DNA of 64,000 nucleotides from Parasphingopyxis algicola (GCF_013378075.1 NZ_CP051131.1:2926501-2990500), one strand, 5' to 3'. Positions 7,461 to 18,227 are shown, numbered from the stretch's first letter. The notes: a model not told the origin generated them from the letters alone. Program-made: numbers and translations.

Positions 7461-7490
7461 CCGATTCATCTTTTTCACTTCTAGAATCGG
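7461..7490. terminator. Inverted repeat between tcmP and lepA
   Basis: CCGATTC (7461-7467) and GAATCGG (7484-7490) could form a 7-bp stem with a 16-nt loop between the convergent tcmP and lepA genes. There is no clear T-run after it. It may be a weak terminator or the scar at the right edge of the island. Confidence 0.3.
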
Positions 7491-7494
7491 CAAT

Positions 7495-9315
<1,821 letters not shown>

Positions 9316-9467
9316 TACCCGCGCCCTTTAGCATGGGTGGCGCGGGTGTCATCCGCCAATTCTAGCCTCCTAGCATTGACGACGTTGGTCGTAATTAATA
9401 TCCCGGCCGGAACGGTGGCGACCGAAAGGGGATCGGAATCCACTGGGCGAAAGCGATCGGCAATGCT

Positions 9468-10904
9468 GTGGCGCTGTTGGCCATGACCGGTTTTGCCGCG
9501 CCGGCGGCGCGGGCGCAGGGCGAAGAAGCGTCGATCTGGGCGGAACTGGCGCAGGGCGATCTGGAGGCCATGCGCGATCTGCTCGCCGAAAACCATCCCG
9601 GCCCCGTCGATCCGGAGAACAGCCGCTATGGCGAATGGCTGCGCGAGGGCTTTGCCGAGGCCTCGCGGCGGGCCGAAGCCGCCGGATCCCTTGCCGATTA
9701 CGAGCGGGCGCTGCGCTATTTCGTCAACGGCTTTCGCGACGGCCATATCGGGCTCGGCCTCGCCTATCAGCCGCGCGTCTATTCCTGGCCCCGTTTCCTC
9801 GTCCGGCGCGCGTCCGGCGGGGAGGCGAACATCGTCTTCCATTCGCGTATCGACGCCATTCCCGAAGGCGCGGAACTGGAGTCCTGCGACGGACAGACGG
9901 TCGACACCCTGCTCGCCGAACGCATCGATCCCTATTATTTCAACGCCGATATACCGCACACGCGCAGCCGCAACGTGCCCCGTCTGTTCACCCTCGATCC
10001 GGGCGACGAGGATCGGCAATTCCGGCAATGCGCCTTCCGCATCGACGGCGAGACACGGACGATCGATCTGGAATGGAGCCGACTGTCCGCGCGGACGCGG
10101 ACGGACCTCTTCGCACAGATACGGTCGGACCGTCCCAAACTCGGGATCCGGGAAAGCGGCGATATGGTCTTTGTCGGCCTGCCCAGTTTCGTGCAGACCG
10201 GATCGGGCGCGCGGGCCATGCAGTCCCTGATCGACGAAATCGCTGCCAGGCGAGACGAACTTCGCGGCCGGACGGTGGTGTTCGACGTGCGCGGCAATGG
10301 CGGCGGCAACAGCGCCTGGGGGGTTGGCGTCGCGCAAGCCCTGTTCGGCGCGGAATGGGTAAGCCGGATCAACGGCAGTTTCGACAATAGCGTTGATTGG
10401 CGCGTTTCGGAGTCGAACATCGCGCACCTGGAATGGGTCATCGAGACGGTTCGCAATGACGGGCTGGAAGAGGCGGCCGAATTTTTCGGCGAAGCGCGCG
10501 ATCTGATGGTTGCGGCGCAAGCCCGTGGCGACGCGCTGGCGCGTGCACCGGCAACGGGTGTCGCGCCTGCCGGGCCGCCGCCGCCTAACCCGATCACCGG
10601 CCGGGTCTATTTCCTGACGGATTCGCGATGCGGCAGCGCCTGCCTGGATTTCGCCGACCTGATGCTCCGGCTTCCGGCGGTCACGCATATCGGCCTGCCG
10701 ACCTTTGCCGATGCGGTCTATATCGACAACGCCACCGCGCCGCTGCCGAGTGGCCTTGCGCGTTTTTCCTATTCGCTGAAAGTATGCCGGAACCGGGTTC
10801 GTGCGAACAACGAATTCTATACACCCGAAATCCTCTGGCCCGGCGGCCCGATGACCGATGCCGCCATCACGGTCTGGATCGGCGAACTGGCGCTTGAATG
10901 CTAG
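9468..10904 (+). CDS. Secreted S41-family peptidase-like protein (tail-specific-protease fold)
   Basis: About 478 residues from a GTG at 9468. The N-terminus is odd. The hydrophobic signal segment begins upstream of the GTG (in-frame HWAKAIGNAVALLAMTGFAA then PAARAQ) but no ATG, GTG or TTG precedes it before the stop at 9396. An AAAGGGG ribosome binding site lies before an ATC at 9438, so either an ATC start or a mutated start is possible. The mature domain shows S41-like strands: FRDGHIGLGL (about 95), VVFDVRGNGGGNSAWG (about 275) and the serine region VYFLTDSRCGSACLDFADLM (about 385). Two cysteines in the serine loop and one near the C-terminus may be disulphide-bonded. It is likely a periplasmic protease or relative; substrate unknown. 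Confidence 0.75.
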   Translation: MALLAMTGFAAPAARAQGEEASIWAELAQGDLEAMRDLLAENHPGPVDPENSRYGEWLREGFAEASRRAEAAGSLADYERALRYFVNGFRDGHIGLGLAYQPRVYSWPRFLVRRASGGEANIVFHSRIDAIPEGAELESCDGQTVDTLLAERIDPYYFNADIPHTRSRNVPRLFTLDPGDEDRQFRQCAFRIDGETRTIDLEWSRLSARTRTDLFAQIRSDRPKLGIRESGDMVFVGLPSFVQTGSGARAMQSLIDEIAARRDELRGRTVVFDVRGNGGGNSAWGVGVAQALFGAEWVSRINGSFDNSVDWRVSESNIAHLEWVIETVRNDGLEEAAEFFGEARDLMVAAQARGDALARAPATGVAPAGPPPPNPITGRVYFLTDSRCGSACLDFADLMLRLPAVTHIGLPTFADAVYIDNATAPLPSGLARFSYSLKVCRNRVRANNEFYTPEILWPGGPMTDAAITVWIGELALEC

Positions 10905-10931
10905 CGAACCACCGGGGGGCGGCCTTATCCG

Positions 10932-11633
10932 CTATTCGCGGACATTGGCGACATTATATTCGTAGGCCTCGTCCTGGGTCAGGCAGCGGCGGGTTTCACC
11001 GTCTCCGACCGCCTGGGTCGCGTACATGACTTCGCGCAGCAGCCGCCGCGAGACACCCATGCGGATCAGGAAATCATTGTCCTCGGTCGCGAGCTGCGCG
11101 CTCGATTGCTCGATCTCGCCGATCAGTTCGACCGTATTCTCGGTGCCGGCCTCCACTTCCTGGCGGATGACGTCGCGATTGCCGGTATGGGTGAACATAT
11201 GGACCATGAACTGGCCTTCGGGTTCGACGATCCGCACCATGCCGCCCATGAACACGAAATTGCAGGCCGAAAAACACGCCCAGCCCGACGGGATGCGGGT
11301 CACGATGCCGGGGAATTCGGAACGCAGCATCCGGCCGGCTTCATTGCCGGCATAGGCATCCCCGCCCGGCGAACGCAGCCAGATTTCGGAAATCCGGTCG
11401 TCGGACTGGAGCGCATCGCGCAGCCGGTTGGCGAGACCGGCCGTAATCATGCCTTCGGCCAGCAGGACGCGCTGGTCGCTGCGATCGATCGGCGTCAGGG
11501 TCATCACCTGGTTCGCCGCCCAGTTGGGCGAGACCGGGCATGTCGGATTGGGATTGTCCGATTGCGCGCCCGGCGCCGCGCTGGCGCAGAGCATGACCGC
11601 ACCGAACGCGAGATAGGACCGGAAACGGTTCAT
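10932..11633 (-). CDS. Periplasmic ClpP-fold protein (COG3904-like)
   Basis: A 233-residue protein with a signal peptide (MNRFRSYLAFGAVMLCASAA). The core carries crotonase/ClpP-fold marks: ISEIWLRSPGGDAYAGNEAG, then a cysteine-rich serine turn IPSGWACFSACNFVFMGG, then EGQFMVHMFTH. Proteins of this class look like ClpP subunits without an ATPase partner and are exported. Activity has generally not been shown. It is the second gene of a two-gene unit, 3 bp after the 17 kDa-like protein. A second COG3904-like protein lies at 17260-18039. The fold call is reasonable; function is unknown. Confidence 0.72.
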   Translation of the reverse strand: MNRFRSYLAFGAVMLCASAAPGAQSDNPNPTCPVSPNWAANQVMTLTPIDRSDQRVLLAEGMITAGLANRLRDALQSDDRISEIWLRSPGGDAYAGNEAGRMLRSEFPGIVTRIPSGWACFSACNFVFMGGMVRIVEPEGQFMVHMFTHTGNRDVIRQEVEAGTENTVELIGEIEQSSAQLATEDNDFLIRMGVSRRLLREVMYATQAVGDGETRRCLTQDEAYEYNVANVRE

Positions 11634-11636
11634 CGT

Positions 11637-12164
11637 TCAGGCAGCCAGCACATACCGCGTTTGAGGCGGAACGCGGCACATCGTCTTCGGAACCGTCGTT
11701 TCCTCTCCATCGACGATGATTACGTCGGTGACCTGCAGGCAATCGCCGCCGCTGGCCTGCTGAGTGCGACCGGTTACCGTCGATCGGCCGCGCACGCCGT
11801 CGCGGGTATCGCTCGTCCATTCGGCGGTCGAACCGATCTCGCCGCTGCGCGTGACCTCGGCGGTCGCCGTCGCCGCCTTTTCCTGCTCTTCCGGACTCAA
11901 CCGGCAGGCGATTTCGGTCGCCAGCGTATCGGCGAATTGGGCGGAGGGTACAAAGGTGGGAATGCCGAGTTCCCGAGCCGCGCCGCCCAGCAGCCCGCCG
12001 ATGATCGATCGGCCGGCCGACTCGCCCGCCGTATCGCAATGGTTTGCATCGTCGCTGGAACTGGACGAGCGACCGCCCAAAATCCCGCCAAACTGAAATG
12101 CCGCCACCGGCTGTGCGGCTAGGGCGGCCACGAAAACCGCTGCCGCAACGCTCCTGATCTGCAT
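11637..12164 (-). CDS. Exported protein with 17 kDa-surface-antigen-like C-terminal domain
   Basis: A 175-residue protein. The ATG at 12164 is preferred because GGGGAGAAG lies just upstream. The signal peptide is MQIRSVAAAVFVAALAAQPV. A Gly/Ser-rich stretch follows (FQFGGILGGRSSSSS, SIIGGLLGGAA). The C-terminal 60 residues (STAEWTSDTRDGVRGRSTV, GGDCLQVTDVIIVDGEE, KTMCRVPP) have the strand-Cys-strand-Cys pattern of the Rickettsia 17 kDa antigen/RlpB-type tail domain. Four cysteines are present in the mature protein. It is translated ahead of the ClpP-fold protein and is divergent from the CsgG-like gene, with a palindrome between them. It is probably an envelope protein; the exact role is unknown. 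Confidence 0.6.
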   Translation of the reverse strand: MQIRSVAAAVFVAALAAQPVAAFQFGGILGGRSSSSSDDANHCDTAGESAGRSIIGGLLGGAARELGIPTFVPSAQFADTLATEIACRLSPEEQEKAATATAEVTRSGEIGSTAEWTSDTRDGVRGRSTVTGRTQQASGGDCLQVTDVIIVDGEETTVPKTMCRVPPQTRYVLAA

Positions 12165-12257
12165 TTTTCTTCTCCCCAACGAAGTTTCGACTAGCTGTAA
12201 TGCGCGAAAATATCAAGATTTTCGGCCTTTTCCTTATGGATCAGCCCTTTCTCGAAA

Positions 12258-12271
12258 ACCGTGATCACGGT
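12258..12271. promoter_or_regulatory. Perfect 14-bp palindrome in divergent promoter region
   Basis: ACCGTGATCACGGT is a perfect palindrome midway between the divergent 17 kDa-like and CsgG-like genes. It is a candidate operator for coordinated control of the two envelope transcription units; the regulator is not identified. Confidence 0.4.
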
Positions 12272-12368
12272 CACTGCTTGTGCCGGTCTTTCGGGCGATA
12301 ACCATCCTGTCGAAACGGTTCGATACGGACCGGAGAATAGGAAATGGAAAATTAAAGGAGACTGAATC

Positions 12369-13115
12369 ATGTGGAAGACCATCGCTTCAATCGCCGCCAT
12401 CGCCGCCACCGTCACCATGACGGCCACTCCGGCTTCGGCGGATCGCGGATCGCACAGCCAGCGGGCCCAGCTGCCGACCTGCACCCAGCCGATCGGCGCG
12501 ATCTCGATCGTCGAGCCCGACGATAACTGGTGGCAGCGCTACGATCTCGACAGCCCCGAGGCCGTCATCAACCTGCTCGTGCTGCGGTCGGGCTGTTTCA
12601 CGATCGTCGATCGCGGGCGCGGCCTCAGACGCCGCAACCTCGAACGCGCACTCGCCGACAATGGCGACCTGCAGCGGGGGTCGAATTTCGGCGGCGGGCA
12701 GGTGCGGGCTGCGGACTTCTTCATTATCCCGGATATCATCGCGACCAATCGCGATTCCGGGGGTTTCAACATCGGCGGCGCCTTTGGCGGCATCTTCGGC
12801 AGCACGCTCGGCGGCTCCGGACTCGGCATCAACACCCGGCGCAAGGAAGCGAACGTCTCACTGACGCTTGTCAACGCCCGGACGACGGAGACGCTGCGGC
12901 TCACCGAAGGCTATTATCGCCAGACCGATACCGGCTTTTCGGCCGGCCTGTTCGGCGGTGGCGGCATCTTCGGCAGCCTCGGTGGCGGCCTCGGCGTCGG
13001 AACGTACGAAAATACCGAGATCGGCCAGGTCGTCGCGGCCGCTTATCTCGACGCCTATACCGATCTGGTGACCCAGCTTGGCGGGGTCACCGCACAGGCA
13101 CCCGTCGCGCAATAG
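12369..13115 (+). CDS. CsgG-like secreted/envelope protein
   Basis: A 248-residue protein with an AGGAG ribosome binding site and a signal peptide (MWKTIASIAAIAATVTMTAT, cleavage near ASA). The mature part resembles the CsgG/HfaB fold: LPTCTQPIGAISIVEPDDNW, then VINLLVLRSGCFTIVDRGRG, RRRNLERALADNGDLQ, AADFFIIPDI, and a repeated Gly-rich region (NIGGAFGGIFGSTLGGSGLG; GLFGGGGIFGSLGGGLGVG) flanking NVSLTLVNARTTETL. CsgG-like proteins form outer-membrane secretion pores or assembly factors for curli, holdfast or polysaccharide. There is no lipobox here, and no curli subunit genes are nearby. A strong terminator follows, so the gene is probably a single transcription unit. Confidence 0.72.
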   Translation: MWKTIASIAAIAATVTMTATPASADRGSHSQRAQLPTCTQPIGAISIVEPDDNWWQRYDLDSPEAVINLLVLRSGCFTIVDRGRGLRRRNLERALADNGDLQRGSNFGGGQVRAADFFIIPDIIATNRDSGGFNIGGAFGGIFGSTLGGSGLGINTRRKEANVSLTLVNARTTETLRLTEGYYRQTDTGFSAGLFGGGGIFGSLGGGLGVGTYENTEIGQVVAAAYLDAYTDLVTQLGGVTAQAPVAQ

Positions 13116-13138
13116 CGCAAGACGGGACCATGGGGGGA

Positions 13139-13174
13139 GGGGCATGCGGCCAACAGGACGCATGCCCCTTTTGC
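13139..13174 (+). terminator. Rho-independent terminator after the CsgG-like gene
   Basis: GGGGCATGCG (13139-13148) pairs perfectly with CGCATGCCCC (13159-13168) and is followed by TTTTGCTT. It is a classical intrinsic terminator 23 bp downstream of the stop codon. Confidence 0.85.
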
Positions 13175-13232
13175 TTGCCTCATACGGAAAGCCCGCTAGC
13201 ATCCGGCAAAACCATCGGCGGGAGAGGCGTGC

Positions 13233-14540
13233 ATGCGTCATATCGCGATCGTCGGCTCCGGACCGGCGGGCTATTATTCGGCGGAAGCCGCACAGAAGCT
13301 GTTCGGAGACGATGTATGCGTCGACATGATCGACCGGCTTCCGGTTCCCTACGGCCTGATCCGCTTCGGCGTCGCGCCCGATCATCAGTCGATCAAGAAT
13401 GTGGCGCGGCGGTACGAGAAGGTCGCGCTCTCCGAGAATGTCCGCTTCGTCGGCAATCTCACGATCGGCGAAAAGGTCAGCATCGGGGAGCTGCAGCAAT
13501 TCTACGATGCGGTGATCCTCGCGACCGGCGCGCCGCTCGACCGGTCACTGGACATACCGGGCGCGGACCTGCCGGGCGTGTTCGGCAGCGCCGCCTTTGT
13601 CGGCTGGTATAATGGCCATCCCGATTTCGCCGAGGTCGATCCGCCGCTCGACGGTACGCATGTGGTGGTAATCGGCAACGGCAACGTCGCGCTCGATGTC
13701 GCCCGGGTGCTCTCCAAGACGCCGGACGAGTTTGCGGGCTCCGATATCGTGCTGCATGCCTATGAGCAGCTCGCCAAGGCGAGGACCGAGCATATCGCGC
13801 TGCTCGGGCGCCGCGGACCGCATCAGATCGCCATGACGCCCAAAGAGCTCGGCGAACTGGGCCGGCTGGAACGCGCGGCACCGCGCGTCGATCCCGACGA
13901 TCTGCCCGAGGAAGGCGCGGACGCGCTGCTCGAGCCGGGTATGCGCAAATCCGTTACCTTCCTGCGCGAATTCGCCGCGATCCCCGAATCCTTCCGGGCG
14001 GACAAGAGCGTCGAGATTGATTTCGACTTCTTCGCCGCACCCGTGCGGATCGAGGGCGACGGCAAGGTGGAGCGCGTGGTTGTCGAACGGACCGAGCTCG
14101 ATGCCGATTTGAGAAGTCGGGGCACGGGCGAAACCTACACGATTCCCGCGTCGCTGGTTGTGACCTGTATCGGCTATCGTACGCCGCCGATCGAGGGCGT
14201 GCCGTTCGAGCATGGCCGTGGCCGGTTCGCCAATGACGAGGGCCGGATCATGCCCGGTCTCTATTGTGTGGGCTGGGCGAAGCGCGGGCCCACGGGCACG
14301 ATCGGAACCAACCGGCCGGACGGCTATGCCGTCGTCGACCTGATCGCCGAGGATATCGGCGAGGGCGACGGCAAGGCGGGCCGGGCCGGGCTCGATGCGC
14401 TGCTCGCCGAGCGCGATGCCGACGTCGTCACCTTCCGCGACTGGAAGAAGATCGAAGAAGCCGAGGCCGGGCGTGCGCGCGAAGGTAGCCCGCGCGAAAA
14501 GTTCGTCGCGATCGAAGAGATGATCGCCGCGCGCGATTAA
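13233..14540 (+). CDS. Ferredoxin/adrenodoxin-NADP+ reductase (FprA-like flavoprotein)
   Basis: A 435-residue FAD/NADP oxidoreductase. The N-terminal FAD Rossmann motif is VGSGPAGYYSAEAA. The family signature GLIRFGVAPDHQSIKNV follows (about 45-62). The NADP-binding Rossmann motif is VVVIGNGNVALDVARVL (about 150). GLYCVGWAKRGPTGTIGTN (about 340) closes the flavin site. This matches adrenodoxin-reductase-type enzymes, which move electrons between NADPH and a ferredoxin, often to cytochrome P450s. No ferredoxin or P450 gene is adjacent, so the partner must lie elsewhere. The gene runs into the convergent hydrolase gene with a 4-bp overlap of their ends. Confidence 0.9.
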   Translation: MRHIAIVGSGPAGYYSAEAAQKLFGDDVCVDMIDRLPVPYGLIRFGVAPDHQSIKNVARRYEKVALSENVRFVGNLTIGEKVSIGELQQFYDAVILATGAPLDRSLDIPGADLPGVFGSAAFVGWYNGHPDFAEVDPPLDGTHVVVIGNGNVALDVARVLSKTPDEFAGSDIVLHAYEQLAKARTEHIALLGRRGPHQIAMTPKELGELGRLERAAPRVDPDDLPEEGADALLEPGMRKSVTFLREFAAIPESFRADKSVEIDFDFFAAPVRIEGDGKVERVVVERTELDADLRSRGTGETYTIPASLVVTCIGYRTPPIEGVPFEHGRGRFANDEGRIMPGLYCVGWAKRGPTGTIGTNRPDGYAVVDLIAEDIGEGDGKAGRAGLDALLAERDADVVTFRDWKKIEEAEAGRAREGSPREKFVAIEEMIAARD

Positions 14541-15436
14541 TCCTCGAGCCAGGCGCGCAGCGCGGCATTGACCTGCTCGGGAACGTCCTGCTGGACCCAG
14601 TGCGACGCATCGGGGAAACGGCGCACGGTCAGGTCGGGCACATATTGCTCCATTCCGTCGAGGCAGTGGATGTCGATCGCGACGTCCTGTTCGCCCCACA
14701 GCACCAGTGTGGGTACGGGGACCGTGCCATCGCCGATCTGCCGCACGCCGGGCGTCTGGAACAGCGCCCGATAATAGTTGAGCATGGCGGTAAGCGCGCC
14801 GGGCCGGGCCGCGGCGGCGCGATAGAGTTCGACGATCTCGGGCGGGAAGAGATGCGTATTCACCGCGGAATCGCGGAAGATGCGGGCGATCGGGGCAGCT
14901 TCGCGACGGCCCAGCATCCATTCGGGCAGGCGCGGGATCTGGAAGAAAAACATGTACCAGCTCTTCCGCAATTGCCGCCAATGCCTGAATTCGCGCCGGG
15001 CGCACAGCGGATGCGGCACATTCATGATCACCAGGCGATGGAGCGGCCGGATCTGCTGGATGGCGAACTGCCAGGCGATGATCGCGCCCCAGTCATGCGC
15101 GATCAGGGTCACCTCCTTCGCCCCGCTCGCGTCGATTAGCGCCGCGACGTCCTCGGTCAGGTGATCGAGCGCGTAGGCGCGCACGCCTTGCGGTCTGCTC
15201 GACCCGCCATAGCCTCTGAGGTTCGGCGCCCAGACGCGATAGCCGAGCTCGGCGAGCAGGGGCATCTGGGAGCGCCAGCTGAAATGGAGTTCGGGAAAGC
15301 CGTGCAGGCAGAGCGCAAGCCGGTCGCCGTCTTCATGGCCGGCTTCGGCCAGTTCGAACTGTTGCCCGTTCGCCTCGATCCAGCGCATCGCGATGCCGCT
15401 GTCCGCCGCCGGGTTCCAGCTGAATGCGCTCTCCAT
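14537..15436 (-). CDS. Alpha/beta hydrolase, epoxide-hydrolase-like
   Basis: Up to 299 residues. A second in-frame ATG at 15388 (MRWIEANGQQFELAEAG) would drop 16 residues, and neither start has a clear ribosome binding site. Motifs: LCLHGFPELHFSWR (oxyanion HGFP), nucleophile elbow LIAHDWGAIIAW with Asp as nucleophile, lid region, acid residue in VLWGEQDVAID, and histidine in FPDASHWVQQDVPEQVN. An Asp nucleophile with HGFPE/HDWG is typical of epoxide hydrolases and haloalkane dehalogenases; the HGFP context favours an epoxide hydrolase. It is divergent from the D-aminoacylase gene and shares its 70-bp promoter region. Confidence 0.82.
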   Translation of the reverse strand: MESAFSWNPAADSGIAMRWIEANGQQFELAEAGHEDGDRLALCLHGFPELHFSWRSQMPLLAELGYRVWAPNLRGYGGSSRPQGVRAYALDHLTEDVAALIDASGAKEVTLIAHDWGAIIAWQFAIQQIRPLHRLVIMNVPHPLCARREFRHWRQLRKSWYMFFFQIPRLPEWMLGRREAAPIARIFRDSAVNTHLFPPEIVELYRAAAARPGALTAMLNYYRALFQTPGVRQIGDGTVPVPTLVLWGEQDVAIDIHCLDGMEQYVPDLTVRRFPDASHWVQQDVPEQVNAALRAWLED

Positions 15437-15469
15437 TTTGACAGCGTAGCAGCGTCAGCGCTTTTCTGC

Positions 15470-15485
15470 TAACGTTCACGTAAAG
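15470..15485. promoter_or_regulatory. LiuR-like ACGT-N2-ACGT site upstream of the D-aminoacylase gene
   Basis: TAACGTTCACGTAAAG lies between the divergent hydrolase and D-aminoacylase genes, 22 bp before the latter's start. It shares ACGT-N2-ACG with sites at 23435 and 35544. Confidence 0.4.
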
Positions 15486-15507
15486 CAAAAAATCGGGAGA
15501 GACTTTG

Positions 15508-17253
15508 ATGCACGATTTGGTCATCCGGAACGGCACGGTCGTCGACGGGCTGGGCGGTGAACCTTTCACCGCCGATATCGCGGTCGATGGCGATCTGATC
15601 ACCCGGATCGGCGAAGTGAGCGAGCCGGGGCGCGAGGAAGTCGACGCCACAGGCAAGGTGGTCGCGCCGGGTTTCGTCGATATCCATACTCATTATGACG
15701 GTCAGGCGACCTGGGACGACGAGATGGCGCCCTCCTCCTGGCACGGCGTGACGACGGTCGTGATGGGCAATTGCGGTGTCGGCTTCGCGCCGGCCAAGCC
15801 CGACAAGCATGACTGGCTGATCGGCCTGATGGAAGGTGTTGAGGACATCCCGGGGACCGCGCTCGCCGAGGGCATGACGTGGAACTGGGAGAGCTTTCCC
15901 GAATATCTCGACGCGCTTGAGGAAATGCCGCGTACCGTCGATGTGGCGACCCATGTGCCGCATGGCGCGATCCGCGCCTATGTGCTCGGCGACCGGGAAA
16001 AGCCGGGCGCGGTGCCGACCGACGAGGATATCGAAAAAATGTCGGCGATCGTCGAGGAAGGCCTGCGCGCCGGCGCGCTCGGTTTCTCGACCTCTCGGAC
16101 GATCCTGCACCGCGATGTCGAAGGCGAACTGGTGCCGGGCACGACGGCCACCAAGGAAGAACTGATAGGGATCGGCCGCGCGATGGGCCGGGTCGGCCAC
16201 GGTGTTTTCGAAATGGCGTCCGACATGAAGCGGGAATGGGACGAATTCGGCTGGATGGGCGATCTTTCCCGCGAAACCGGTCTTCCCGTCACCTTCGCCG
16301 CGCTGCAGTCGATCGCCGAGGAAATGGCGCTCGACGAACAGATCGCCGCGACTGCCGAGGGGAATGCCAAGGGCGCCCACATCGTCGCCCAGATTGCCCT
16401 CCGCGGCAACGGCATCATCATGGCCTGGCAGGGCACCGTCCATCCCTTCCTGTTCAAGCCCGCCTGGAAGGAAATCGCCGAGCTGCCCTGGGAGGACAAA
16501 CTCGCAAAGCTCGAGGATCCGGGCTTCCGTAAGCGGATGATCGCGGAGGAATCGGATTTCAGCGAAGCCAATCCGGACCTGCTGCCGCTGCTGATGGTGA
16601 TCGCCAATGGCTGGCCGGTGCAGTTCGAGATGATGGACGGTTTCAACTATGAACCGACGGCGGAAGAGAGCGTCGCCGCGCGCGCGGAGGCCGCCGGAAT
16701 GAGCGGTCCCGAATATGCCTATGAGCTGCTGATGCGCGACGGGGGCAAGGGCTTCATCTACTACCCGATCCTCAACTATGCCGACGGCAATCTCGATTTC
16801 CTGCACCCCCTCCAGCATCGCGACGACACGGTGAACTCCCTGTCCGACGGCGGCGCGCATTGCGGCACGATCTGCGATGCCGCCTCGCCGACCTTCATGC
16901 TCGAGCACTGGGTCCGGGACCGGGAGCGGGGAACGATATCGCTGGAAAATGCGATCAAGCGGCAATGCCATGATACGGCGCGGCTCTACGGCCTCAACGA
17001 TCGCGGCGTGTTGGCGCCCGGTTATCTGGCCGATATCAACGTGATCGATCTCGACAATCTGAAGCTCGAAAAGCCGTGGCTCGCCTTCGATCTGCCGGCG
17101 GGCGGCAAACGCCTGCTGCAAAAGGCGCGCGGTTATGAAATCACGATCAAGTCCGGCCAGGTGACCTTCCGCAACGGTAAGGTGACCGATGCGCGCCCCG
17201 GCGGCCTGATCCGCGGCCCGCAAACGGTCGAGATGGCGGAAGCGGCCGAATAG
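15508..17253 (+). CDS. N-acyl-D-amino-acid deacylase (D-aminoacylase) family amidohydrolase
   Basis: A 581-residue zinc amidohydrolase with a GGGAG ribosome binding site before ATG 15508. Motifs: N-terminal beta-sandwich [16 protein letters not shown]; metal ligands in [17 protein letters not shown]; the family-typical cysteine in [14 protein letters not shown]; a central TIM barrel; [13 protein letters not shown], which carries the catalytic aspartate; and a C-terminal [16 protein letters not shown]. These enzymes hydrolyse N-acyl-D-amino acids or related amides. The loop sequences are longer than in the well-known 480-residue enzymes, and many alphaproteobacterial members of this size have no defined substrate. 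It is a probable single gene under the upstream LiuR-like site. Confidence 0.86.
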   Translation: MHDLVIRNGTVVDGLGGEPFTADIAVDGDLITRIGEVSEPGREEVDATGKVVAPGFVDIHTHYDGQATWDDEMAPSSWHGVTTVVMGNCGVGFAPAKPDKHDWLIGLMEGVEDIPGTALAEGMTWNWESFPEYLDALEEMPRTVDVATHVPHGAIRAYVLGDREKPGAVPTDEDIEKMSAIVEEGLRAGALGFSTSRTILHRDVEGELVPGTTATKEELIGIGRAMGRVGHGVFEMASDMKREWDEFGWMGDLSRETGLPVTFAALQSIAEEMALDEQIAATAEGNAKGAHIVAQIALRGNGIIMAWQGTVHPFLFKPAWKEIAELPWEDKLAKLEDPGFRKRMIAEESDFSEANPDLLPLLMVIANGWPVQFEMMDGFNYEPTAEESVAARAEAAGMSGPEYAYELLMRDGGKGFIYYPILNYADGNLDFLHPLQHRDDTVNSLSDGGAHCGTICDAASPTFMLEHWVRDRERGTISLENAIKRQCHDTARLYGLNDRGVLAPGYLADINVIDLDNLKLEKPWLAFDLPAGGKRLLQKARGYEITIKSGQVTFRNGKVTDARPGGLIRGPQTVEMAEAAE

Positions 17254-17259
17254 CCTGAG

Positions 17260-18039
17260 CTAGTGCAGGAGATCGAACGCGGCGAGCTCGGTGATCGAGA
17301 TCTGCCGCATGCTGTCATGCGGCACGCTGTTGGTCAGCGCGTAGAATGCGCGGGCGTTTTCGGGCGCCATTCCCATCTCGCGATAATATTCGAGATAGGG
17401 CGCGTGGATCGGATCGCCGGGCGGATAGTCGGCGGCCTCGCGCCCGTAATTGTCGAGCCAGCTATGGACGATGAACTCCGCGCCCGGGTCGGCCGTGCGG
17501 CGGACGCCGGCGAGAAACAGCTCCACGCCGCCCGAGCGCACCGAGCCATGGCCGGGTACATGGGTCGTAATCCCCGCGCGCCGGATCATCCGCGCCAGCG
17601 CGAGATTGGCATTGTCGTCGATCGTTCCGGCGCAGTCGACGAAATCGAGGGTGCGGATGCCCGGCCAGTCGGCGAGCAGCCGGCGGAATTCCTGCGGCGC
17701 ATAACTGTCGACTTCGCCGATCATCTCGATCCGGTCTTCGGCGACGACATGGAACGGGCCGTAGGTGGCGAGCGCCGGGCTTTGCGGCGCGGCATAGTTT
17801 TCGACGAAACCAGCCGATCCGCCATAATCGACATAGACGATGGTTTCGGTCGTGACCGTGTATCCGCCGCGTGTTTCGGTAGTCACCGTGTAGCTGCGCT
17901 GTGCTCCGGCAGAAAGGGCGGGGCCGGCCGGCAGGACGAGGGCCAGCAACGCCAGAACGGCAAGCGCAAAAGCCACCGCAACGCCGAACGCCTTGCCGCG
18001 CAGTTGGGCCGTGAGATCGAAATCGCCGATATTCCACAT
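17260..18039 (-). CDS. Membrane-anchored ClpP-fold protein (COG3904-like)
   Basis: A 259-residue protein. A transmembrane segment lies near the N-terminus (AFGVAVAFALAVLALLALVL). A region with two similar stretches follows (YTVTTETRGGYTVTTETIVY). The ClpP/crotonase-like core has strand-turns RIEMIGEVDSYAPQEF, IRTLDFVDCAGTIDDNANLA and a serine-glycine turn GHGSVRSGGVELFLAGVRRT, then EFIVHSWLDNYG. It is a second, divergent relative of the protein at 10932-11633, here tethered rather than freely secreted. It converges on the D-aminoacylase gene (6-bp gap). Function unknown. Confidence 0.65.
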   Translation of the reverse strand: MWNIGDFDLTAQLRGKAFGVAVAFALAVLALLALVLPAGPALSAGAQRSYTVTTETRGGYTVTTETIVYVDYGGSAGFVENYAAPQSPALATYGPFHVVAEDRIEMIGEVDSYAPQEFRRLLADWPGIRTLDFVDCAGTIDDNANLALARMIRRAGITTHVPGHGSVRSGGVELFLAGVRRTADPGAEFIVHSWLDNYGREAADYPPGDPIHAPYLEYYREMGMAPENARAFYALTNSVPHDSMRQISITELAAFDLLH

Positions 18040-18227
18040 AGTGCCACCGTTTTCGGCGGCCCGTCTTACGCAATCCCTGACGGGGCTGGTTAGGAACGGC
18101 TTAACCCCGATCCCGCGATTTTGACGCGACAGGTGCGAAACAGCAGTTGAAAGCCGCGCATCCGGCCCCTATAGAGCCGCGTCTGCCTCCAGATGGGCCC
18201 GCGTCGCCGCGGGCCGGACGCATCGGT

